A stretch of 64,000 nt of DNA from Agapetus fuscipes (taxonomy: Eukaryota > Arthropoda > Insecta > Trichoptera > Glossosomatidae). Each line of letters opens with the position of its first letter. The first letter of the stretch is position 1. Location: contig OX637356.1 of the NCBI GenBank assembly GCA_951799405.1, forward strand, positions 8,889,229 to 8,953,228. Reading direction: 5' to 3'. The notes beneath the pieces are model-generated. The model had not been told where the DNA came from and searched no databases. It was given only the letters and a program-made list of their open reading frames with translations. Positions 23,201 to 35,200 of this stretch are shown piece by piece. A program made the position numbers and the translations under genes.

Positions 23201-26200
23201 CCTGCTTATACACTCGAAGTGATCTCCGGAGGGCGTTCTTAAGGAACGCCACAGGTGAAACCCCATACCGGTCGGGGATGGTGCGGGAAGCGCAGCGCGG
23301 GCAGGAGGTGATGGCGCCGGCGCCATCGCGGGCGGCGGCAGTATCAAGTGGGGGGACAACCTGAGGGGCTGGGATGATCTGTGACAGCGCGGTGTCACTG
23401 AGATGACAGGGACAGTAGGTACCTGCCACGGCCCGCTGGTGCTTCCTCCTTGCATGTTTAACCCTTCCCTGGAGGGCCGCTGCGACTGGATTGACCAGTC
23501 AACGACGGTACCATGTTGAAAGCACCGGTTCTCATCAGATCACTGAAGTTAAGCAACATTGGGCGCGGATGCTACTTGGATGGGTGACCGCTAAGTACAC
23601 CGCGTGTTGTTGGCATTTCTTGGATCGGTCCGTAGTCCAGTGGCAACACTTTGGACTCGTAAATGGAAGGTTGTGGATTCGAATCTCCAAAAATATACCA
23701 TTTATATTTTCAAATGTGCTCTTCGCTGGGTTGAGAAATTCATAAACCTGTAACAAAGACCGATCACTGAAAGGTCCATCCAACCTTACAACAACTGGGT
23801 CTTGATTGAGAATTGGCGCTTTCTACAGCGTCGACCAAGCTCGCAGAGGGATCTTGAGGTGTGATACAGACAAAAACAGCGCTCACCAAATAAATCATCC
23901 TAATATTATTTTATTTAATAACCAAGTAGATGGGGAAGGATGCGACTGGATTGACCATTCAAAAACATTGGTGAGCGATCTGATCAAAGTGTATCAGGGC
24001 GTTTGCCCTCCCTCGTGGGACCAGCTACCACACACAAAATCAAATCAGTCCGAGGCTAATATCATTTTGTTTGTAACCAGGAAATAACTGTTCTATTTCA
24101 CAGTTTAAATCTGTATCATTGTTTTTACTAACCTTGTTGTCACAGCTTTTGCATTTGATCTACATAATTGCTTGAAGTTGATCACTCCCTTTCATTGCTC
24201 TGATTGCTATAATTTAGTTCAATCCATGGAATGACGACCACGTAGGGTATTAAAATAAAGAAGAACCACTTGTGTCATTTGATGTCTTAACAGTTAGAGA
24301 CTCTTCATGTTTATTTCTTCACCCATGGCATCTGGATTATAAAAAATGATTACAAAATAAATATTTTATTTTTTATGTGACCAGCTCACTACAGGAACCC
24401 CCTTTTGATGGAACTGATCCCATCTGGCTCTTTGTAAAAGTCATAGAGCTCTACGCCATCAATTATTATCTCTTAACGGACCGTAGATAGTTCTGAGAAT
24501 CCTGCTTTCGAACGCTGCATTCGAAGTCTCAGTCTTTATAGTCAAAACAACAAACCATCATCATTCAGGATTTTTTTACCCTTTCTAGTTACCGCGACAG
24601 TTCCTGCCAGCACACCAGCGTGCTGTCGTCTCTCTCCAGCTCCTACAAGGGTCTGGGCTCCCTGGCCTGCTACGAAGAGCTGGCCCGGGATCTGGATGCC
24701 AACCTGGCCGAGGCGGACATGGAGAGCTTCCGCACCCAGGACATCCACGCGCTCCTCTCCAACCTGCCGCCTTCCGCTTGCCACCTCATGCAAGAGGATG
24801 TAAGTTACAATTCCTACCATTGATGACCATTGTCTGCACCACGCAGTTTTCCAATGCCAGTGTGATCAAATAGGTATTACAATTATTAAAAAATGATACA
24901 AACTTTGTTTAGTTCTACTTTATTTATTTTTATTTAGTTACAAACAAAAATAACGAGTTGTGACCGGTTTCGGCCTCTTGGCCATCCTCAGAGATTCTCT
25001 GAGGATGGCCAAGAGGCCGAAACCGGTCACAACTCGTTATTTTTGTTTGTAACTAAATAAAAATAAATAAAGTAGAACTAAACAAAGTTTGTATCATTTT
25101 TTAATAATTAAAATGGAGTTCTACAATGTTTCCGCTAAAACTTTTCAAAAAAAGGTATTACAATGTTTAAGGGCCTATTCAGACACAAAGCAATTTGCTC
25201 GAATTGTTTATGGATTACCGGAAAAACTGCATCTCCATAGGCTAAAGACTTCCGACCCTGCGCCGGATAGAAATAAACTTATACGAACCGGGCAGAATGC
25301 GTCTAGTGTGTAATGATTGTAACTGCTCGTCGCTAGATCGTACAACATTACAGACAATGGTTGATTCGTCACATGCAGAACAGCTTCCGTTTGGAAACCA
25401 AATTGTCTACAACACTTCCCTGCTTTGGATCAAATTTACTTATTGAAGGATTTCTTGAACAGCGCACTCCAAGAATGATGTGGTCAATGTTAAAATGAAT
25501 CACTACTCCATAAATTTGGCTATGGTTCATTCGATTATCCTATCAAAACATTGTCCTGAGTGGCGACAGTTGTCAGGATAAGCGCCTTTTAACTCGATCT
25601 GGTGTGGTTTGTTCAGCGATCCCATACACTTCGCGACCGGATTCGGACCGAAACCGGATCTTGTGGAGTGAGAGTGCTAAAATCTAGAGTGGCGTCAAAT
25701 GCATTCTTCATCTCCCAGTATCCTCATGGCTTCTCTGGAAATTTGTTCTATTTTGAAACCAACCTTTAGCGAAGCTGTTCCAATTGCCATGTGTACCAGA
25801 TTGCTGAGCATATTCGGTTTGTATTGATTTTGCAGACAAATCGTCGCGGGGAGATGTACGCGAGCGTCACCAGTTCCATGATGGAAAAATTCTGTTTTGA
25901 CTCCTCATTCAGTCCTCAGAGTAGTGACCAGGTACAAAACAAAACCTCCAACCTGGCATGATCTCTCTATGAGACCTTCCTATCAAATCATCTGTCTATG
26001 GCTCTGGTCTTATAATTCTGTACAATATAGACCATTAACATGTTTCAAATAGTTTCCTTGTTTGAATTCTGAATAACCTCATCAATATGTTTATTTCATG
26101 TTTTGAAATCATTGTTAGAACCTTGTTTAATAGACTGTTGTTATTCTAGTTTAGAGTGTTAGATGAATAGTTGTCATTTAGATTAAACGCATTTATAAGG

Positions 26201-29200
26201 AATGACTTTAATGATGATTCATTTTATAATCATTTTCATCATCCATCATTCATCATCAACTGATACTTTAATTTCGATTTTATTCTTCAAATAACTACAA
26301 AAAATATCATTGCTCGTTACTTTTACATATCCCAGATTCCATATAAATAATAGACTACATTATTTTTTTGTATTCTCATGTCATTCATTGCAATCGTCAT
26401 CCATTCATCATTCATCAATTTTGAAAAATCATTTGTTTCCATGTTGTTTTTAATGTTTTTGAGATGCTTAGATTTTTGTATAATATCATAAATAAATGTA
26501 AATTAAACGGAGCATGAAATAACCCATCTGTACCTCGAGTATAAAATACTGCTTCAACTCCCCTCACTCGCGTTAATAAAAGGAATGTATGGAATATACA
26601 ACATCACTCCTAGTGAGTGATTCAGTTTTCATACATTTTACCATTTACATTTTCGACAGGAGTTAACGCAATTGTTTGTACTTAGGGTATTCTCAGTTTT
26701 GAATAATTAAATATGTGCTAGTATTAAGAACATGAAAAATAATGATAAAATAATCCATACTTTAAAAGATTTGGCATGCAGCATGGAATAAACAAAATAA
26801 TACCTATTTTTGTATTTTGGACTTTCACTGTGTTAACCACCGAACCCTGAAAAATATTAAAATAATACCTGTTGATTTAACACAATAACTTAACTGTACA
26901 GAATAACTTCTTTTTAAAAGTTGGCATTGACAATCCTTTTTATCTCTGTTATTATACACTTTACCAAACAAATTATTTCAATAGTAGAGTATTTTTAATG
27001 TAATAATCTAAATCTAAATCTAAGCTGCAAGGATATGTATCATTGAGATTCATATTAAATGCATTCCCACAAGCAGACACGCATAATTTCGCGCTCACAC
27101 ATGCCGCATGTGGACCTACAATATAAAAACCCAATTCTCAATTGGACATAAGCCCTGCAACTCTTGCTGACCTTCCCTGAAACAGGGGTGACATTGGCAA
27201 AGTGAACCATTTTTTACAGTATAGGTGGTCAGCCTCATACCAACCTTTAAGTCAAGGAATAAAATATAAATGGTATATTTTTTGTGCTCCGCCGGGATTC
27301 GAACCCACAACCTTCCACTGAACTACGGACCGGTCCAGTCACCAGTAATCTTTTTATAACGTCTGACTATCGTTTCAGAGGCCTTTCTCTACTTATTTTA
27401 TCCTCACGAGTTCTTCACTCCACTATCCTGTAGTTCCATCTTTGGACATTTAATCTTTGTGTTTATTGCCTACCTTTGCCTGTATGGAATGCTGGCCCCT
27501 GACTGAATGAGTATAATATAGCTTTGTCCATTGCTAAGATCCAGTACTGAGCTAGTGTATATTATGACAGAGTGTTGGTTAGTTCACGACTAAAGAGGGC
27601 ATTTCTTTGAACCCTCTGTAAAGCGGTCAATGAATCATATCATTAGTGCTCTGCAGCTATGCTAGTCCAAAGGTTCTGAAACTTCATTTAAATTATACGG
27701 ACTTTTATTATTAATTAAAAACATATTTTTGTGTTTCAAAAATGCACTGTGAAAATATGTCATTTCTTATTCAATATGAAAAAGAAATTGATACTTGATT
27801 GAACAAATATGTATGTTTTTTTATAAGCATCTCTATATTCCATGTTTACACTGTGCCAATGACTTTGGCACAAACAAAACAGTTCAGATTCGCACTTGAT
27901 GCATACACTAAAGTTCGGATGTTCACGCTTTTACATGTTGAAGGTGCACTCACAGAAGAAAGCCCAAACAGCAAATTACCATAAGTTCTGCAACTCTTGC
28001 CATATTGCCAATACAAGGGTGTCAAGAAACAAAAAAGAATTGAAATAATAAAACATATATTTTCAACTCTACAAAAACAGACATTGAATGAAAAAAACTT
28101 TGAAAATACAATATCGATACCTTAAAGGTAAAACTGATGTGTTTCGTATTAAGCTATCGTGGGTTTTTCAGGAAAATTCACCTTTTTCCTATTTTCTAGG
28201 AGAGAAATTATTCAAATCCTGTAGTTTATAAGAATTTCATGAGCACTTCTTTACAATTATGTAGTTCACTTACTATCAGTTATTTTTCAAATCAGCACTT
28301 ATTCACTCTTACATTTAAGGTGACGATATAACAATGAAAAAGAGCGTTTTACAAAATTATAGATTTTTAATGGGTCAATTTTCTCCAATATTTATTCAAC
28401 TGAACAGTTTTGAGAAGCCTCGTGTTACTCAATTCTAGTATCAATCCAATGTACTCACCCATCCTTTAAATTACACATAATATCTCGTGCAGTACCGACA
28501 TATTGTATGCATTATATACACTCGTAAGTATACACTCCCGGCTTATCAAAAGCGTCACTTTATTTATTGACTCACTCATTCCATACAATCTATCGTACAG
28601 TTTACATCCTCCTACATTTCAAAATGTCCGCCCTGCGCGCCTCTTAGAACTTTCTCTCAAAAAAACTCTTTAAAAATGTGTGTGACCTTCAAAATATGTG
28701 CCCACCGGGTATGTGATAATACTTATATTCAAATAGTGTATGATTCCTATAGAAACATTGGCAGAAATCCATGATTTTATATGGGAACCCAGAGAATTTT
28801 GTGGCAACACAAAAAATCTCATTTTCTGAGAATATTCTAGATTGCAGTCTTTGATTCTGTATAGTAATTATACATCTACAACCCAATTAGTACTACATTT
28901 CAGACAAAAACGATCTCAGCTTGTTCTAGTCAGCCTTGTATTATTATTATTATTTTTTTTAAATAAAATTGATCTACTTAAGTCCGTACTTGTATTGTTA
29001 TTCTTCTATCAAATAAAAATAAACAAATCAGTACAAAATTAAAGTAGGTATATTGCAGATAAAAAATTATGTTTTAGAAGTATGACATCATATTTTGATC
29101 CAAATCATAATTCATAATATTTGTCTTCTCTTCCTGTTTATTCATTTAAAGTGGCGGCCATCTTGAATTTTAGAACTTCTTTCATTTTGTTTATTTTTTA

Positions 29201-32200
29201 CTTGTATACTTTACTATTACTTGTATACTTTTACTAGTACTTGAATACTTTTATATTCTTATTTTTATTAAATAATAAAAAAAACTCCTTTGTATACTTC
29301 AGCAGGATACATCAGTATATATTTTAAATTTTGATAGTATTTAGGTCTCAATGTACTTAATGTATGATTTATTTAATGGACACTGTTTTTGTGTGAATTA
29401 TTCCTTAAGAGCCAACTGCGAGCTTGGTCGTCGCTGTAGAAAGCGCCAATCCGCACATTCGACAATTAAAAAAAAAAAATTAAAATGATGATTGGGAAAA
29501 AACGGAGTGACAGGGTGAGGAATGATTTTGTAAGAGAAGAATGTGGTGCAAGAGAAAGTGTGAAAGTGAAGATTAAAAGAAGTTTGTTAAGATGGTTTGG
29601 GCATATGGAGAGAATGAATGAGGAAAGACTGACGAAGAAAGTATATGTTGGTAGAATAGATGGATGTCGTGGTAGAGGAAGACCGAGAAAGGTATGGATG
29701 GACCAAATATCCGAAATTGCGAATGAATGGAATATCCAGAGTCATAATAAAAGAAGAGCTTGTATGAAGAAGGTTATGACTCTGGAGGAAATGAAAGAAG
29801 TATGTAAGGACAGAAAGAAATGGCGGTTGATCTGTAATGTTGGCGGCTAGGGTTTATTAAATTGGAATTTATTAAATTGGAATTTTGGATATTATTATTT
29901 AGTGATGTATAAAATGTAATTTGTCGTGTGTGTGTGTTCCTTGACTTATAGGTTGGTATGCGGCTGACCACCCATGCTGTAAAAATGGTTCACTTTGCCA
30001 GTGTCACCCCTGTCTCAGGGAAGGACGGCAAGAGTTGCAGGGTGTATGTCCATTTGAGATTTGGTTTTTATGTTGTAGGTTCACATGAGGCATGTGCAAG
30101 CGCGAACTTGTACGTGTCTGGTTGTGAGAATGCATGTAATGTGAATCTCCAATGTAACATATCCTTGCACCTTAGATTAGATTAGATTAGAACAAATTAA
30201 CAATGTCAAACAAATTGTAACGTTACACGACCGGGTTGCTAGGACATAGGCTAACTAAAAAATAAATATTGGTTGCTAAGAATTCTAGTTACATAGTTTA
30301 TCCAATGAGGAAAATTCAAATTCAGAAAATCTGTGCAGAAAACTATGCTCAAGTTAGACCAAGTTGCTGTAGGTTGAAAGGACCTTTTGCCGACCCGATG
30401 AAGGCTGATGATTTTTTTAACCTAGCTGTTTTTTTTTGTTCTCTGTGTGGAATCAAAATATGAGTCCGAAGCTTTAACCACTAGACTACAAACTGGTCCA
30501 ATATGTCTAGTTCCATTTGATGTCTAGACTTTTAGTATTTGTTAAAATACATACATTATGAATTTAGTATTCAATGTGATATAGGTATTTATAGTTAAAA
30601 ACAGTCTTGCTGTTATCTCCAGGAGACAGTAAAAGTACACAATACTTGTATGTGTTTTTGATATCATAAAATTCCTTGACTAAAAGTAGAAATATAATAT
30701 TATGACATTGAAATCATCCTTCTAAAAATAATTCCTGAGAAGGTGACTTATGTGTAAACAAATTAAATATGGCTAACTTACTTCAGCCAGCCATTCTTGT
30801 CCACTTGGACGCGGCTCAAACTTAGCTTTCAGAGACATCCAGTCACCAGCAATCTTTTTCATGTTATCTGACCATCATGTTAGAGGTCTTCTTCTACTTC
30901 CTGTATCCTCACAAGGCTTCCACTTCACTATTCTTTATGTCCATCTTTAGTCATTGAATCTGACAACATGTCTATTCAATGACCAAATCTTGCAAGAAAC
31001 TATTTTATTAAGTTAACATAATGGATGTTATTAAGAGGGGATATTTTTACAAATCATAAGAGGTTTGTTTACTTGGCTTCTTAATCAACATCTTCAGGAG
31101 ACACCCTCATGGATTTATACTTAGATTAATGTATGGGAAATTCAATGAATTGATTACTGGTTAAAAATTGTAATCATTTCAGTTTTAAACATGTCCTACG
31201 CTGGGCTTCAAAATTCATTTTCCTTTATCAAAGATGGGTCACAAAAAGTCCATCCAGTTACACAGTAAATGAGTTTCTCTTGAAAAATCAGTTCCTTCCA
31301 TAGCGGCAAACAAGTTTATAGAGGGCTTTCTAGGTGTCATTGCATATGAGAACAGCGCTCACAATATAAAGTATCCAAATATTATCTAAGGAGACACCTT
31401 TATTCATCCTTTTAAGTTCATCCTTACGGATTACACAACAAGAGTGTCTTCTCAAGATGTTTGCTTAGAAACTAAGGAAACGTTGAGAGAACCAAAATTA
31501 TATTTCATGCAATTAGTATGAATATCTTTTCTTTTATGCTGATACGACTTGCATTTCTTTTTAATCTTTTTTTATTTAGTCAGCCTCCCAAGATATTACA
31601 ATAAAATAAAACACTTAAAATATAACATATGATTTGACAGTGGCCGTGCGTCGCCAATAGCCGGCCAATCTGCACATTGGGTTAAGTTTCATCAAGCGCC
31701 TTTGCAATGACACTGTCATAAACGGCGCTATATAAATTTTGTACTCCATTCATTCATCAAGGATTAGACAGGGGCAGTAAAGACAGGGCATTTGCTCCTA
31801 GATAGCAGCGTATCAATGCATTACTTACAAAATCATTTCACAATCCATCAGGGCGAAGATTCAACGGCTGGCTCCATCAACACCATGTCTCTGTGCAAGT
31901 CGGAGCTGCTGTTTTCTCCGGTGCGCGAGGCTGCCGGGCCTCTGCCGGGCCACTTCAGCGTGGACAGCCTGGACTGCGACAGGCTGGAGCAGGACCTGAT
32001 CCTGACCTGCCGCGCCAACAAACACAACTACACCATCGCGTTTGAGGGCAGCATCACCATGTACTCCGAGGACAGCGATTGCCAAGATGCCTCCAACGGT
32101 AGATATATTTTTGTCATTGTTTCATCTTTTGCATTTGTGGATTGTGTAAAAAGGATCAAGTAGGAGCCAATTGTTATTGATACATACCTTATTGATACAT

Positions 32201-35200
32201 GCGACCGCTCCGTAGCTTAGTGGTTAACACTTCTAACTCGTAAATGGAAGGTTTTGGGTTCGAATCCCAGCGGAGCACAAAAAAATATACCATTTATATT
32301 TTCAAAAATGCTCTTCGCTGGGTGAAAAATTCATATACCTTTACCAAAGACCGGTCACTAAAGGTCCATCCAGCCTAACAGCAACTGGGTCTTGTTTGAG
32401 AATTGTCACTTTCTACAGCGACGACCAAGCTCGCACAGGGCTCTTGAGGTGTGATACACACAAAAACAGTGCTCACCAAATACATCATCCTTATATTATT
32501 ATTATTTATCATTGATTTCTTGCATTCCTTGTACAACATACTAATCGTTTATATGATTCATATTGCAGAGAAACAAGACCTGCCCGGAGAGGCCAAGTAC
32601 AGTTCGTCCAGTGAGACCCACGACCCCACGACCTATTCCACGGAAAAGATCAACAAATCCTTCAGGCTGTCTCGCCCCCTCAACGCCTCCATGGCGCAGA
32701 GCGACTCCGGATTCACCACCTGGAGCAAGCTCAAGACCAGATCTAGTCAATCACAACTCAGAAGGTAACAGTTTTTCTTGAATAAATTTGTGAAGTTCAT
32801 TCAATTCACCGACCTGTTTTCACATGATACTGATGTTGAATTGGTGGTGCTGCTTTCAATTTAAAACCAAAATAAAGCATTCAACTATTCTGCTTCTTTT
32901 TATCAGTATCATAGCGTCTTATTTAAATCAAATGTAATCCACTAGTCTGGGTTTACTCAAGTTCTTGGATTAACCCATCAAGTTAATAATACACTTTGCT
33001 GATGGACACTGATTGTTTAAAATTTGGCACCTGGCCGAACTAAAGATAGTATATTGTCCTCTTAGTGCTTGTTTGTCTTGGTCCATCAGGGGTAATTTCA
33101 CATGAGAAATTTTTGTATGTGTACTGGACCAATGTGTGTTATGAAAACTCGAAATTGATTCAAAAAATATTTAAAACAACTCTCAGATAACTGTGTCTTA
33201 CATTTTTTTCTTAGCTCAGATTGTATGTAATGTGATTCTTAAGACAATTTCACTGAAAAATCATCTTTGAATGAAATGGTACAAAAGCCGAACAAGCACA
33301 TGGCGACAATATAGCGTCATAATTTCAATACAATATTATGAAGTACTGTATTAAGTGTAATGGCTGACGGTGTTGTGAACTAGAAAAAATCCCTAATTAT
33401 CAGGATTTTTTTTTTCTATGAGTGGCGTCACAGCCGAGGGACTTTTTGAATGCTCGGAATCCATTGTCACCCCTGTTTCAGGAAAGGTTGTCAAGAGTTG
33501 CAGGGCTTGTATGAAGACTACAGGGGAAACACAAGGAATGTCAAGTGTCTTTCAAATTTATAATTTTTATTTACTCAGAATGTTCTTCAACTGACATTCC
33601 TTGTTCTTCCCCTGTAGTCTTCATAATATATACTTATTTGTTATAGTTTAACTCTCATAAAGCTATGTATTAAATTAAACTATCATATTGTATGACGATT
33701 TCAGGCATCCATCGGGAAATAACAACACCACATCCGGGCGTGAAACCGGCATGCCCGTGGTGAAGAGTCAGAGTGCTCCAGATCTGAGGACAATAGCTTC
33801 TCACTGCCGCTGTCTGTCTTCATCATCCAGTGCACATGCCCTGTCCACATCTAATGTAAGCAGTCACAACCTCATCACAAGAAAAACTCTTAAAATATGC
33901 TTACTGCTGGATCCTTTGCCAATGTAGATTTCCTCTGTCTTTGATATTTTCCCTATATTTTTGCTTGGACGATTCCGTACTCAAATGTTTTTCTTTATTT
34001 AAAAGTAAGGATTATAGATGATTTTATATACATGGAATTAATATTCCAGAGCTTGAAGTCTCAATGGGCGTTGGTAGATCTTTATGTATCTATTTGCACT
34101 AAAAAATGGTGGCGTGCGAGCAGCTGATATATTTAGTATGGTTCAGCAAGCAGCTGATATATTTAGTATGGTTCAGCAAGCAGCTGATATATTTAGTATG
34201 GTTCAGCAAGCAGCTGATATATTTAGTATGGTTCAGCAATCAGCTGTTAACGCGCCACCATTTTTGTTGCATTCTATCTTCAAATAGATAAGGTAAGATA
34301 GATCTACATGCGCCCGTTGAGACCTGAGGGTCAGGTTTGAATATTTAAAAAGTTGACCGCTGTGCTATAATCATTTACATAGTCATTTTACAAGCTAGGA
34401 GTATGAATATGTATCAGGATTGTGGAAAAACTTCAACATGTAACTTTATAATGCTTAAAGATATACATTTGTTTTTTTTTGTCAAATTCTGTAAGAAAAA
34501 AACCACTGTGTACTGACTACAGTATTTGTCACTTCGCTACACTACTGCTGAAGGATGAAATCATTACAAGCCATAAATAAGTAATGTGAAAGATGATCAT
34601 TGCATTCTTTGTGTTCTTTGATTGCAGGTTGAAAATAGATTCAGCGTGCCGGGTGGATGTATCAAAGTGTACAACGCTCACAAGGCCAATTGCGCAAATC
34701 ATTCAATAGACAGTCAGGTCTCAGAAGCACTGAGCTCATCCAACGACAGCCGGGGACCCAACAACAACAGCTCCAAACCTCACAACCTCAACCTGGTCAA
34801 ACTGTTCATGAAGCAGAAGAGCATGAGCAACGATGGCATTGTCGGATCTGCCATGGACCAATCCTCAGAATGCTGGCCAAACAGCTCGGAAGGAGGAGAC
34901 AGCGGGGATTCATTCAGCACCGACTCAAAAACCAGAGGCACAAGAGCCACAAAGATGAACCTGAGCAGCGATAAAGATTATCAAAGTGACGATTGTGATG
35001 CCGCCCAACCTGAACCTAAAACCATCACTAACAAGTGGATGGAAAATGATACTAACAACTACTCCACCTGCACCTTTGAAGACAGCCTCGTGGAAGGCAC
35101 CAACAACACTGATGCTCTCGTCAAAAGGACTCATGACTTTATCATAGAAGAAGATGAGTTGTCGGAGAAATCTGATGGAAGCGATAAAAATATCTACGCA

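Noticed and set aside
22258..23364. 368-codon open frame on the plus strand
   Set aside because: It is exactly antisense to the R1-clade reverse transcriptase and arises from its GC-rich third positions.
23499..23614. Functional 5S rRNA gene
   Set aside because: Several changes from conserved 5S positions, direct fusion to a tRNA-derived SINE and flanking repeats fit a SINE head better.
23930..24087. Extra RUSC-like exon between exons 1 and 2
   Set aside because: Exons 20041-20230 and 24589-24799 already join in phase with a smooth reading, and this stretch has no good acceptor.
24999..25023. Canonical hammerhead ribozyme
   Set aside because: There is an extra base between CTGANGA and stem II, and sequences on either side do not form stem I with a cleavage site, so only a resemblance is claimed.
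32203..32280. Genuine tRNA genes at the SINE heads
   Set aside because: Acceptor and T arms fold, but the anticodon stems carry mismatches and every copy is followed by the same SINE body.
34121..34240. CRISPR-like array
   Set aside because: The units are directly adjacent without spacers; it is a minisatellite in an animal intron.
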